Assembly (NCBI RefSeq): GCF_023074055.1
Contig: NZ_JADPKR010000100.1
Coordinates: forward strand, 124,001 to 188,000
Direction of reading: 5' to 3'
Length of the DNA: 64,000 nucleotides
DNA from: Bradyrhizobium sp. 141
GTDB taxonomy: Bacteria; Pseudomonadota; Alphaproteobacteria; Rhizobiales; Xanthobacteraceae
This document shows positions 50,947 through 59,194 of the stretch, in pieces; within the stretch, counting starts at the first letter, position 1; each line of letters starts with the position of its first letter. The translations under genes were made by a program, and so were the position numbers. A model generated the notes under the pieces. The model made no database searches. It saw only the letters and a program-made list of their open reading frames with translations, and had not been told where the DNA came from.

Positions 50947-51378
50947 ATGGGGATGGCCCACATGTTTCAGCTATTCCTGAGAGCACGCGCGCACAACCTG
51001 CTCGGCTCCCGCCGAGAGGACAAGGGCTTCAAAGCCCGCTCCGTCGAGCGTGATGCGGAGACTGACCGCGCGAGGATCGGCGCCGTCCTCGCGGCAATCG
51101 AAACAGCATTGCAGGATGCCGAGAGGGAGCAGGCCGGCCTCAACCGGCGTGTTGACGATGCCCTCGCGCGTGCATCCGTCACCTTCGGAAACGGCACCGA
51201 TGAATATCTCGAGCGGGAGCCGCTCGACAATCATCATCAGGATCTTTTTGCAGCCGACATCTCCAATGGCCAGCGCCGGCTCAAGGAATTGGCAAGCAGC
51301 ATTGCTCACTTGAAGTTCGTCAAGACCGCAATGCTGACGCGCTTTCCGGATTTCAAGCCGCCGCAGCTCAACAGCTAG
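50947..51378 (+). CDS. hypothetical helical protein
   Basis: A 143-residue polar protein rich in charged helices (RARIGAVLAAIETALQDAER, then LKELASSIAHLKFVKTAMLT). It has no signal peptide or membrane helix; a coiled-coil-like structure is likely. Starts at 50947, 50953 and 50962 are all possible; GGGG before the last favours 50962. It follows the previous small gene by 27 bp. The function is unknown. Confidence 0.65.
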   Translation: MGMAHMFQLFLRARAHNLLGSRREDKGFKARSVERDAETDRARIGAVLAAIETALQDAEREQAGLNRRVDDALARASVTFGNGTDEYLEREPLDNHHQDLFAADISNGQRRLKELASSIAHLKFVKTAMLTRFPDFKPPQLNS

Positions 51379-51399
51379 AGCGGATTGGCTTGAGGTAGA

Positions 51400-51602
51400 A
51401 TCGATTGCCGCGGGTTGTTCACCTCTCCCGCTTGCGGGAGAGGTCGGCGCGTCCCGGGCGATGCGAAGCATCGTCCCGCGCGCCGGGTGAGGGCTTTCTC
51501 GTCTTGGGGACTATCCCATTGAGGATACACCCTCTCCCCAACCCTCTCCCGCAAGCGGGAGAGGGAGTGCACCTCTGTCGTTGCCGCGATCTAGCTTCAT
51601 GC
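51400..51602. repeat. long form of a dispersed hairpin repeat
   Basis: The element has two similar hairpins (CCTCTCCCGCTTGCGGGAGAGG near 51422 and CTCTCCCGCAAGCGGGAGAG near 51544, stated here by their arms CTCTCCCGC/GCGGGAGAG). Between them lie about 100 bp, with a further stem around GATGCGAAGCATC. Its two ends match the short form at 49821-49896 in inverted orientation. Confidence 0.65.
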
Positions 51603-51721
51603 GATAGCCCTGCGGCACGCGGGGGCGACCGCGCGGCAATTCGGCACCGCTTTGCCGTTTGGTGCTTCGATCCTTTTTGCTATGGTTCCGGCAACTATTC
51701 CCGGATTGAAGGAGCAAAGAG

Positions 51722-51997
51722 GTGCCGGTCAAAAATTTGCGGACATTGGTTGGGTTGGCAGCTGCTTTGATACTGGCTGTGCCGGCAACGGCTTCAGCCA
51801 TCACGGTCGAAGTGGCACGCGCATGCGAAGCGGCGGTGGCGAAGGCCTTTCCGCCCAGGCAAATCGGCAACCCGGCGGCCGGTAGCGCCAAGGGAACGGC
51901 CAAGGATCAGCGCGAATACTTCAAAAAATGCGTCGCGAACAACGGCAAGGTCGACGACGCGCCGGCGGAGGCGAAGGACAGCAAGCCCGCCAAATAG
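51722..51997 (+). CDS. small exported hypothetical protein
   Basis: A 91-residue protein that uses a GTG start with AAGGAG 8 bases upstream. The signal peptide (LVGLAAALILAVPATASA) is clear. The mature part has two cysteines (VARACEAAV and FKKCVANN) that may form a disulfide, and a Lys/Asp/Ala-rich tail. No family is recognised. It ends 15 bp before the convergent gene at 52013. Confidence 0.7.
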   Translation: MPVKNLRTLVGLAAALILAVPATASAITVEVARACEAAVAKAFPPRQIGNPAAGSAKGTAKDQREYFKKCVANNGKVDDAPAEAKDSKPAK

Positions 51998-52012
51998 GAC
52001 ATCGGGGCTCGG

Positions 52013-53218
52013 CTAGCGTCGGGGCGGCGGACAGGGCGAGTAGAACGCGCCGTTCGCCGCGTTGATGCGTTCGACGCATTGATTGGGATCGGTGATCGTT
52101 CCGGCCACCGTGAAGTCGTAGCCCATGCCCTTGACCACCACGATGTAACGACCAGGAGCGAGCGTAAAGCCGTCTTGCTCTGGTTGAAGCAATAGCATCC
52201 TCGACTGATCGTCGATCGGGCCTACCTTGTAAGGGTAGGACATGCTGCGGATGACCCAGGAATCGCCGGCGCTGACCATGGCCGCTTTCCCCGTGGCATC
52301 GACGCCCATCGCGCGGGAGACTTTCGCAATCACCCGAACTTCGGTCCCGCTTGCATCGACACCCCCATCGGGCCTGAACACGATGAATTTGACGTCGCCG
52401 TCCGCCAATGTCGTCGCGCTCGGCGTGCTGATGGCTGCCGAGATCGCGACGCGGCGGTCCGGAATCTTGCCCGGCACCGACTTGAGCTCATGGAGCTGGC
52501 CCTCGCTCAGGGCATAGACGCCAAACGTCGTCGGCAGGGGCATCGATGGTTGTGCAGGTTGCGCCGGCTCTTTCTGGCTATCGGGCGTCCGTTCAGCAGT
52601 CTCGCCCACCGCGGGAGGCGGGCTGGCGATCGGCTGGGTTTCCGGGCTGTTCGGTGCTCGCTGCGGCGGCCGCGCCATCTGCGTCAATGCGGTCAATTGT
52701 GTCTTCAGTTTAGGCCAATAGACAGCCACGGTCGCGGCCCCGCCAATGAGCAGGAGGATGGCGGTCAATCGAACCAGAGATTTGAAGACGCCCCTCCGTT
52801 TGGGTTGGTCGAGCGCGGCTGGACGGCGCGGTGCTCCCGTGTCCTTCGGAGTGGGCGGCAAAGCCGAAACCGGTGGCGACATCGGAACGGGTGGGGGAGT
52901 GGGAGCTGTTGGGGGGACCGGAGCGGCGCTTGCCGCGACGAGTTCTTGCGGTTCCGACGCGGCGCTGCGCTCGAAGGAACGCTCGACCTCCTTGATGGCA
53001 CGTTCGAGAACTTGCTGAAGCTCGCGAGATTCCCGCACATCGGCGTGCGTGAATTGCTCCAGAAGCTTGACGCGCGCGAGCTCGTAGACGATCTCCCGCA
53101 TCTGCCGGGGATCGTCGGATACGGCGCGGATTCGGCTCGACAGGAGACGGATAAACCCGGCTTTGATCTGTTGCGTCGAGGGAGCGTTGGCCGCAGTTTC
53201 ACCGGAGTCGGTCATCAA
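52013..53218 (-). CDS. hypothetical single-span membrane protein with proline-rich linkers
   Basis: A 401-residue protein in four parts: an N-terminal helical domain (about 15-95, cytoplasmic), a Pro-rich linker (about 100-135), one membrane helix (about 145-167, LVRLTAILLLIGGAATVAVYW), and a periplasmic part with a second Pro-rich linker and a beta-rich C-terminal domain that ends in a Cys pair (NQCVERINAANGAFYSPCPP). I do not recognise a family. The layout resembles proteins that span from the cytoplasm to the cell wall. Confidence 0.72.
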   Translation of the reverse strand: MMTDSGETAANAPSTQQIKAGFIRLLSSRIRAVSDDPRQMREIVYELARVKLLEQFTHADVRESRELQQVLERAIKEVERSFERSAASEPQELVAASAAPVPPTAPTPPPVPMSPPVSALPPTPKDTGAPRRPAALDQPKRRGVFKSLVRLTAILLLIGGAATVAVYWPKLKTQLTALTQMARPPQRAPNSPETQPIASPPPAVGETAERTPDSQKEPAQPAQPSMPLPTTFGVYALSEGQLHELKSVPGKIPDRRVAISAAISTPSATTLADGDVKFIVFRPDGGVDASGTEVRVIAKVSRAMGVDATGKAAMVSAGDSWVIRSMSYPYKVGPIDDQSRMLLLQPEQDGFTLAPGRYIVVVKGMGYDFTVAGTITDPNQCVERINAANGAFYSPCPPPRR

Positions 53219-53398
53219 GGCCGATCAAGTAGCCCGAATGAGGCTGTTTCGCTAGGTTTTTTCGCTTGAAACGTCTCCACCGAGCCAGCTTCCCCTGTCA
53301 TTGCCGGGCCTGCCAAAGCTCCGCGGTGTTTCGAAGGTGCTTGCTTTTAGAGGAAAACCTGTGACATTTCGCCAAGCTCCTCATTCTGGTGTTCGACC

Positions 53399-53644
53399 AT
53401 GCGCGGCGTTCTAGCAGTCCTCTCGGTTTTGACGTTCCTGGCTTCGCCTGCCGTTGCACAAGGGATCAAGGATCAGGCCAACACCACGAGCTCCAGCATC
53501 ATCACCACGCCGACCAAGAAGGCGCAAACCAATCAGACGGCCTCGCGGCCGACCGCCGTTCGGAACCTCTCGGGCAGGCTGCCCGCTGGGAAGTCGGCTC
53601 AGGGCGTCTGGCGCGATGGCAAGCTAGTCGCCGTTCCCCGCTGA
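53399..53644 (+). CDS. small exported protein, QG-x-KD family member
   Basis: An 81-residue protein with a signal peptide (MRGVLAVLSVLTFLASPAVA) and a mature part starting QGIKDQANTTSSSIITTPTK, then a Thr/Ser/Lys-rich stretch and a short end (SAQGVWRDGKLVAVPR). The mature N-terminus matches the products at 48733 and 53714. No enzyme motif is present. It is 70 bp before the third member. Confidence 0.65.
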   Translation: MRGVLAVLSVLTFLASPAVAQGIKDQANTTSSSIITTPTKKAQTNQTASRPTAVRNLSGRLPAGKSAQGVWRDGKLVAVPR

Positions 53645-53668
53645 GGCCGCCACCCAACTAACCGTGAA

Positions 53669-53694
53669 GGAACGGTGATCGCCTCCCTGACGTT
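53669..53694 (+). promoter_or_regulatory. candidate EcfG (general stress) promoter
   Basis: GGAAC (53669-53673), 17 bases, then CGTT (53691-53694) match the EcfG consensus GGAAC-N16/17-CGTT of Alphaproteobacteria exactly. The distance to the ATG at 53714 is 19 bases. Confidence 0.6.
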
Positions 53695-53713
53695 CTTGCT
53701 CGGGAGATAATTC

Positions 53714-53953
53714 ATGAAACGACCAGTCCTGATCGCAATTGCGTTGCTTGTGCCTGCCGCCGCCTGGGGCCAGGGCGTCAACGATCCGTCGACGCCCAAC
53801 CGCAACGTGATCATTGTCAATCCGTCGCAGCCGTCGGGCAGCACGGCCACGCCGAATTACCCGAGCCGGATCCAGGCGCCACTGACCCGCGGCGGGCGAG
53901 CTATACCCTATTACGGAAACAGAACCCGGGGCAGTGCCTCAAGTAGGCGGTAG
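53714..53953 (+). CDS. small exported protein with a stress-type promoter
   Basis: A 79-residue protein with a signal peptide (MKRPVLIAIALLVPAAAWG) and a mature part starting QGVNDPSTPNRNVIIVNPSQ, followed by STATPNYPSR and a basic Arg-rich end (GNRTRGSASSRR). The mature start (QGVND) and the TPNY segment link it to the products at 48733 and 53399. The GGGAGATAATTC region before the ATG gives a ribosome site. The promoter upstream fits EcfG, so induction under general stress is likely. Confidence 0.68.
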   Translation: MKRPVLIAIALLVPAAAWGQGVNDPSTPNRNVIIVNPSQPSGSTATPNYPSRIQAPLTRGGRAIPYYGNRTRGSASSRR

Positions 53954-54070
53954 GTGTGCCGCCGGCTGGCCTAAGAGAACATCGCGAACATCAGCCGTTC
54001 GGCCGCCGTGCCCGATTTTCGGTAAATAACGGAACGCTACTGTCCCCTAAGAGAGCGGCGTCTTGGCGAG

Positions 54071-54448
54071 CTATTGAGGATTGACCTCGACCTCTAGGGT
54101 CGATGTCCCTGCACCGTGAAGCTTTTTACCCGAGATCAGAAGGGTGAATTTATCGGGACCTTGCTTGTCGGCTGCTGCCAGATAGCGGAAGCCGGACCCG
54201 ACCACGGTCAATTGTCCCCTTGATGGTCCGCTCACGACCGATACCTTGAAGATCTGCATGTACGACCAACGCAGGCCCTGGATGCAGTCGGATCCAGGCT
54301 GGATGGTCAGCGTCCACGTCACTGTGTCTCCCGACAGTTCGAACGGCGTCCGTTCCTTGATGCAGAGCGGACTGGCGTGAGCCGCCATGACTAGCGCAGC
54401 GGAAGCTGCGATGCAGGCAGCTAGCAGCAACAAGGGTTTTTGAGGCAT
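54071..54448 (-). CDS. exported hypothetical protein
   Basis: A 125-residue protein with a signal peptide (LLLLAACIAASAALVMAAHA) and a compact mature domain of beta character. It contains two cysteines (PLCIKERTPF and GSDCIQGLRW) and ends KLHGAGTSTLEVEVNPQ. I do not recognise the family. It is flanked by gene-free DNA on both sides. Confidence 0.65.
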   Translation of the reverse strand: MPQKPLLLLAACIAASAALVMAAHASPLCIKERTPFELSGDTVTWTLTIQPGSDCIQGLRWSYMQIFKVSVVSGPSRGQLTVVGSGFRYLAAADKQGPDKFTLLISGKKLHGAGTSTLEVEVNPQ

Positions 54449-54686
54449 GCGACGGCAGCTCCACGCGCCATTCCCGAAGAGAATATCAGCGAGCTAACGA
54501 GGTCTTCGACTCCTCGGGCTCGCCAGGTGCTCGTCAACTTCGTGCCAGACGAGGTTGCAAGCTAAAGCGCAAAGCTTGCCTGCGAATTCGCTTTCTTGCA
54601 ATTGGCAAAGGTAAAGATTGATGAGCCGGGCATAAGGGGTTTCCGGCCAATGGTCGTCCTTATGCTCTGTCTTTGGAGTTATCAGC

Positions 54687-55136
54687 GTGCGAACCGCTCG
54701 ACGTGACCATTCGCTAGATGACGGAAGGCGGTTGGGGACGCTGTCTCGAGCTGTCGTTTCCCTTGCCGCTGCCCTCGGCTTTGGTCTCGCCTACCCTTGC
54801 TTCTGTCTTGCTCAGGCCGATCCGGAGCCCTCGCTCAGCGACTATCTTCCACCAAGCGAGCCAGAAGTAACGCGCGACGAATGGCGGCAGCGGATCGAGG
54901 ACGCTCGGCGCCGCGCCAAGGAAGCTTCGCGCGAGCGGCGGGAGCATCCCGAGCTCTACAAGCCGATTCCGGAAGATCCGGACCTTGTCGCGACCGAACG
55001 CCTTCTCCGCGACGATAGCCTGCAGCGAGGCGATATCGTCACGACCAAGAAGGGCATGTTCGTCTATCAGGGGCGATCCGACCAACCGCGTCGCGATCAG
55101 GACTTCGTGCCGGTCAACCCGAAATCGGTGCGCTGA
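54687..55136 (+). CDS. exported hypothetical charged protein
   Basis: A 149-residue protein, GTG start with TTTGGAG upstream. After a polar N-terminal stretch comes a hydrophobic segment (VSLAAALGFGLAYPCFCLAQ), probably a signal peptide, then an acidic and Arg-rich helical part (DEWRQRIEDARRRAKEASRE) and a short beta end (GDIVTTKKGMFVYQGR). No family is recognised. It ends 3 bp before the convergent gene at 55140. Confidence 0.62.
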   Translation: MRTARRDHSLDDGRRLGTLSRAVVSLAAALGFGLAYPCFCLAQADPEPSLSDYLPPSEPEVTRDEWRQRIEDARRRAKEASRERREHPELYKPIPEDPDLVATERLLRDDSLQRGDIVTTKKGMFVYQGRSDQPRRDQDFVPVNPKSVR

Positions 55137-55139
55137 AAT

Positions 55140-55799
55140 TCAGTAGCGCCGCAAGATCTCGTTGAATTTGGGATCGGTCACTTTCGTGGTGTCGAGCAGC
55201 AGCGCCTTGCCTTGCGGAGTTGCCTGCACATAGGCCGCGATCAGCAGCGGCTCGTAACGCGAGCGATTGGCAAACGCCGAGCGGATGTCGGATTGCGCCA
55301 GCAGCTTGATCTCCTCGTCCGTGGCGGCTGCGCTCGAGGTCACGGTCTGGACGCGAGCGAAGGCAACGTCGATCGGCACCGATCCGGTCAGGTAGGACAT
55401 CTTCACCGCAGGCGTTGCCGTTTCGCCGGACTGGACCTGCAGCGTGCCGAGCGTGAGCCAGAGTGCGGGCCTGATCGGCGAGACTTTCAAGGCTGCGACG
55501 AGGGCGGCTTGGGCGGCCTTGTTCTCGCTGGCCCTTCCGCCCGCTTCGGCTGAAGGGCGGTGAAGAACGTCAGCGGCCATTGCCGCCGCGTAATTCGCGA
55601 GCAGATCCCCCTCTAGCGACAACGATGCCAAAACACCGCCGGCCAGCTTGGCCTTGTCGGGTGGAATCTCGCCAGAGAACAAATCGCTCGCGCGGAAGTT
55701 CGGTCGTATGAGATCGCCGTAGAATTCCATGCCGGCATGAAGCGCCAGCACGATCGCAGTTGAGATGCCGATGACGCGAAGCAGGATCATGCGGTTCAT
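55140..55799 (-). CDS. hypothetical membrane-anchored protein at the polysaccharide locus
   Basis: A 219-residue protein with an N-terminal membrane anchor or uncleaved signal (ILLRVIGISTAIVLALHAGM) and a long helical periplasmic domain (LEGDLLANYAAAMAADVL and PALWLTLGTLQVQSGETA), possibly of TPR-like alpha-solenoid form. The family is not recognised. It is 62 bp downstream of the metallophosphatase gene on the same strand and may be co-transcribed with it. Confidence 0.68.
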   Translation of the reverse strand: MNRMILLRVIGISTAIVLALHAGMEFYGDLIRPNFRASDLFSGEIPPDKAKLAGGVLASLSLEGDLLANYAAAMAADVLHRPSAEAGGRASENKAAQAALVAALKVSPIRPALWLTLGTLQVQSGETATPAVKMSYLTGSVPIDVAFARVQTVTSSAAATDEEIKLLAQSDIRSAFANRSRYEPLLIAAYVQATPQGKALLLDTTKVTDPKFNEILRRY

Positions 55800-55861
55800 G
55801 TTGAAATCGGCGAGGCCTGTGAGGGCGGAGCGAACGCGGGATTGAAAGGAAAGTTGGGACC

Positions 55862-56599
55862 TTAAATGGCCATCAGACTATCGCCTTGGATCGTCAACAG
55901 CGTCAAGTTTCCGGTCGCATAGGCACCGGTGTCGATGTTGATGCGGTTCGGGCGAATATCGGGCACGCTGACGGGCGTATGACCGTGGACGATATATTTC
56001 CCGAAGCGCTCCTCGGAGGCGAGGAATTCCTCGCGGATCCAGAGCAGGTCCTCATCCTTCTGGCGCTCGAGCGCGACACCAGGCTTGACGCCGGCATGGA
56101 CGAAGAAGAAGTCGCCGCAGGTAAAGGACGAGGGCAATTGCTGCAGGAAGGCGAGGTGCTCGGGCGGCAGCGCGCGCTTCAGTCCTTCGATCAGCTCGAC
56201 CTGTTGCTCTGCGGACGGATTCATCGTCGGCGTGACGCCGTAGGAGACCAGCGTCAACAGGCCGCCATAGTGGCGCCACTCCTGCAGGCGGGCGGGGTCT
56301 TTGAGCACCTCGAGCAGGAAGACCTCGTGGTTGCCCTTGAGGCAAACCGTCTCATGCGTCTTTGAGCGCGCGATCAACAGATCAAGAACGGCGCGTGAGT
56401 CCGGGCCGCGGTCGACATAGTCCCCGAGAAAGACCTGAATGGCCCGCCCGGGAGCGGAGCGGGCCAGATCGGCGTCGATCACGGTTAACAGCGATTGAAG
56501 CAAATCGGCGCGGCCGTGCACGTCGCCGATGGCATAGACGCGAACGCCGTCGGGAAGCCGCGGCTTGGTCTTCTTTCGAAAGCGTCTGGAAAGGCCCAT
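55862..56599 (-). CDS. serine/threonine protein phosphatase-like metallophosphoesterase
   Basis: A 245-residue cytoplasmic protein of the PPP/diadenosine-tetraphosphatase type. All five metal-site blocks are seen: YAIGDVHGRADLL, FLGDYVDRGPDSRAV, CLKGNHEVFLLE, FFFVHAGVKPGVAL and YIVHGHTPVSVP. It should therefore be active on a phosphoprotein or nucleotide. The position at an exopolysaccharide locus suggests a role in controlling synthesis or export; this is inference. Confidence 0.9.
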   Translation of the reverse strand: MGLSRRFRKKTKPRLPDGVRVYAIGDVHGRADLLQSLLTVIDADLARSAPGRAIQVFLGDYVDRGPDSRAVLDLLIARSKTHETVCLKGNHEVFLLEVLKDPARLQEWRHYGGLLTLVSYGVTPTMNPSAEQQVELIEGLKRALPPEHLAFLQQLPSSFTCGDFFFVHAGVKPGVALERQKDEDLLWIREEFLASEERFGKYIVHGHTPVSVPDIRPNRINIDTGAYATGNLTLLTIQGDSLMAI

Positions 56600-56792
56600 C
56601 AGGTCGGTCGAATCGCTGCTAGCGTCACGCGCGGAACGTCGTGACCGCTCTTAGCAGAACAAGTCACACATCGGTATTCTTAATTGTTTCCGACCGATGA
56701 GCCCGCATTTTGATTAAAGGATCGCGCGGCCTTTGAGCCGTATTTCAAGACGTCTCACGTAGCGTCTCCTCAACAAGAACGGGGAGCGCGAC

Positions 56793-57419
56793 ATGCGCAA
56801 AGTTGTAAAGTTCCTGGCGGCCGTGGCCGCCATCGTCGTTGCTGCAGGGGTGCAGCAGCGCGCTGAAGCCGCTTTCGTCGGTGCGCCCTTGGGGCTGCGC
56901 GGTGCGATCCAGTACATCAAGTTCGACCAGCCGACGCTGGCTCCGATGGCGTTCACGCTGTTCTGCCTGAAGTACAAGGACGAGTGCAAGCCGCGGCCGC
57001 AGCACATCGTGTTCAGGGGCGGGCGCCTGAAGCTTACGGCGGAGCGGCTGGCGCAGATGCAAGAGGTCAACCAGAAGATCAATACCGCCATCCGTCCCGA
57101 GGCCAATTTGGAAGGGCTGCGGGGCGAGAAATGGCTGCTGCATCCGACCAGTGGCGACTGCAACGATTACGCTGTGACAAAACGCCACGAACTGATCGCC
57201 AAGGGCTTTCCGGCGCGCTCGGTGCTGCTCAGCGAGGTCGTGACCACCTGGGGCGAGCATCATCTCGTCGTCGTGGTGCGCACCTTCGCCGGCGATCTCG
57301 TGCTGGACAATCTCTCCGGCCACATCCTGCCGTGGTCGAAGAAGCCCTATCGCTGGGTCCGCATTCAGTCGCCCAAGAACCCGAACTATTGGGCCTCACT
57401 CGGCGATCGCGCGGTCTGA
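56793..57419 (+). CDS. transglutaminase-like cysteine peptidase (BTLCP, LapG-like)
   Basis: A 208-residue periplasmic protein with a signal peptide (cleavage near AEAA). The catalytic triad can be placed: Cys in HPTSGDCNDYAVTKRHEL, His in TTWGEHHLVVVV, Asp in GDLVLDNLSGH. This is the DUF920/BTLCP family, whose best-known member, LapG, trims surface adhesins under control of the c-di-GMP receptor LapD. No LapD or giant adhesin gene is next to it here. The neighbours suggest a role with exopolysaccharide or surface proteins. GGGGAGCG precedes the ATG. Confidence 0.88.
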   Translation: MRKVVKFLAAVAAIVVAAGVQQRAEAAFVGAPLGLRGAIQYIKFDQPTLAPMAFTLFCLKYKDECKPRPQHIVFRGGRLKLTAERLAQMQEVNQKINTAIRPEANLEGLRGEKWLLHPTSGDCNDYAVTKRHELIAKGFPARSVLLSEVVTTWGEHHLVVVVRTFAGDLVLDNLSGHILPWSKKPYRWVRIQSPKNPNYWASLGDRAV

Positions 57420-57430
57420 TCACCCGCGCT

Positions 57431-58702
57431 CTATCGTGATCCGGATTGGCTGACGCTCTGCGACAACCCCAGTCCCACGATCACCGCAAGGCACAGGATT
57501 GCTGCCGGCCGCAGCAATCCGGGCCCGGCCAAGCTCTGAACTAGCGCAAACAAAACACAGGCTGCGGCGGCCGCAGGGAAGAACGAGTCGCGTCCGCGCT
57601 GCAAGGCGCCGAAGAACAGGCGCACCAGAACGATCGAGCTCACCGCCAGCGCGGCAGCCAGGGCGATCCATCCCATGCAAGCAAAGACCGCCGTGGCTGT
57701 CGACGGCGCGGTCAAAGCGGCTCCGACATCGCTCTGGTAGATCCGGCCCACCGCAGCAAAGGTCCCGGCGCCCGCGCCGAACCAGCGCGTATCGGTCAAC
57801 ATGCGCTCCAGCGCGGCCCGCGTTTCGGCCCCCACATCCGGGACGAGCCGCAAGAGGACCGGTCCGGAGCCTTTTTCGAACAGGAAGGACAGGACGATCG
57901 CAGCCCCGATCAAGGCGGCGGCAGACAACGCGCCCGCTGCGAGCGGCGATAGATCGAGCCTGCGAATGACGAGGATCAGCAGGATCAGCACAATGCCAAA
58001 GGCCGCGGCGATCGCGCTGTTCGTGCCAGACAGGCCGAACACCGCAAGCGCGCTTGCCAGCGCGCCCATAAGCCCGCAAAGGCCGATCGCCACCGAGCGA
58101 AGGACGGAGTGATGCGTCTCGGCCCGTTCGGCAGCGAGTTGCATCACTGCCAGATTGAGCATGAGGCCGAGGCCGGCCATGGTTGCCGTGAGATCAGCGG
58201 GAACGGTCGCCGCAACCGCCGGCGACAGCCGATGCAGGTCCAACATCAAGGCGGAGACCGCGGTTACGCCGCTCAGCACAAAGAGAACCAGCTCGGCACG
58301 GCTGCGGTTGCGGACCACCAGGATGGTGACGCCGAGCAACGAGATCGCCGCAAGCGCCAGCAGCAGCGCGCCGACGGTCAAGCCGATATCGGCCGTGATC
58401 GGTCCGAACGGCAGGCCACCTATGGCATCGTGCGTGCTGGCCCAGATCGGATGGGCAAAGCTCAGTGGAAGAGGGGCGAGCTGGGCCGCGATGAAAAGCG
58501 GAATGGCGATCGGGATCCAGCGGCCCCAGGAGGTCGCGCGAACATAGTGCTCGTAATCGGCTTTTCGCGCGCTCGCAGTGGCCGCCAACAGGCTTAGCGC
58601 AACGGCCATCGTCCCGAGCTGTGCACCGAACTTGGCGCCGGCGATTTCGAGAGTGGAAGCGGAGACGATGGAAACGATGAGGGCAAAATAAGCGAGGGAC
58701 AA
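57431..58702 (-). CDS. O-antigen ligase/polymerase-like membrane protein (short form)
   Basis: A 423-residue protein with about ten membrane helices. The segment TRWFGAGAGTFAAVGRIYQ matches the loop of WaaL/Wzy-like proteins (usually PWFGxGxGTF) and corresponds to NPWFGTGMGTFQWAFPPY in the product at 62016. General similarity and length suggest a divergent member of the O-antigen ligase family, with the large periplasmic loop reduced. The partner and substrate are unknown. It is convergent with the BTLCP gene. Confidence 0.7.
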   Translation of the reverse strand: MSLAYFALIVSIVSASTLEIAGAKFGAQLGTMAVALSLLAATASARKADYEHYVRATSWGRWIPIAIPLFIAAQLAPLPLSFAHPIWASTHDAIGGLPFGPITADIGLTVGALLLALAAISLLGVTILVVRNRSRAELVLFVLSGVTAVSALMLDLHRLSPAVAATVPADLTATMAGLGLMLNLAVMQLAAERAETHHSVLRSVAIGLCGLMGALASALAVFGLSGTNSAIAAAFGIVLILLILVIRRLDLSPLAAGALSAAALIGAAIVLSFLFEKGSGPVLLRLVPDVGAETRAALERMLTDTRWFGAGAGTFAAVGRIYQSDVGAALTAPSTATAVFACMGWIALAAALAVSSIVLVRLFFGALQRGRDSFFPAAAAACVLFALVQSLAGPGLLRPAAILCLAVIVGLGLSQSVSQSGSR

Positions 58703-58844
58703 ACGGCGCGCTCGAAGGGAATCCTGAAACGGTCAGGTCACCATACAAGCGAGCGGGTGGTTTTCAAACAGAGGCCTGCCTCGGTCCAACGCTTAAGCCT
58801 CGGGCCGTTTGCGCGCGGGCTCGTCGCAGCGTTGATCGGCGCGA

Positions 58845-59120
58845 TCAGCGCGTGGCCTTGATCGGGCGACCGAAGACGCGCCCGGCACGTGCGGCGGCAA
58901 GGCCAAAGCGCGCGCCCGACCCAAAGAGATAGCCGCCCTGGAGGGCGATAGCTGCGAGTGCCACGCCTTTCAGGCTATCGAGCACGGCGACATCGACCAT
59001 CAGCCCGACCGGGACGGCGGCAAGCACCATGACGAGGGTCAATGGCAAGAGCACCAGGACGCGAAAGCGTTGGCCCAGCACGGCACCTACCAGAAAGCTG
59101 AAAATCAAAAGCGCGGTCAT
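58845..59120 (-). CDS. small membrane hypothetical protein
   Basis: A 91-residue protein with two to three hydrophobic helices (ALLIFSFLVGAVLGQ, VLVLLPLTLVMVLAAVPV and a weaker one) and a basic end (ARAGRVFGRPIKATR). The ATG at 59120 has GGAG 9 bases upstream and is preferred to the GTG at 59129. I do not recognise the family. It lies 142 bp upstream of the polymerase-like gene on the same strand. Confidence 0.62.
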   Translation of the reverse strand: MTALLIFSFLVGAVLGQRFRVLVLLPLTLVMVLAAVPVGLMVDVAVLDSLKGVALAAIALQGGYLFGSGARFGLAAARAGRVFGRPIKATR

Positions 59121-59194
59121 CCGAAACACTCCGTGCTTCGGACCCTAGGTTCCCCACCCTAAAAAGACCCTTAAGTCGTATGGCTAAATTTGGC

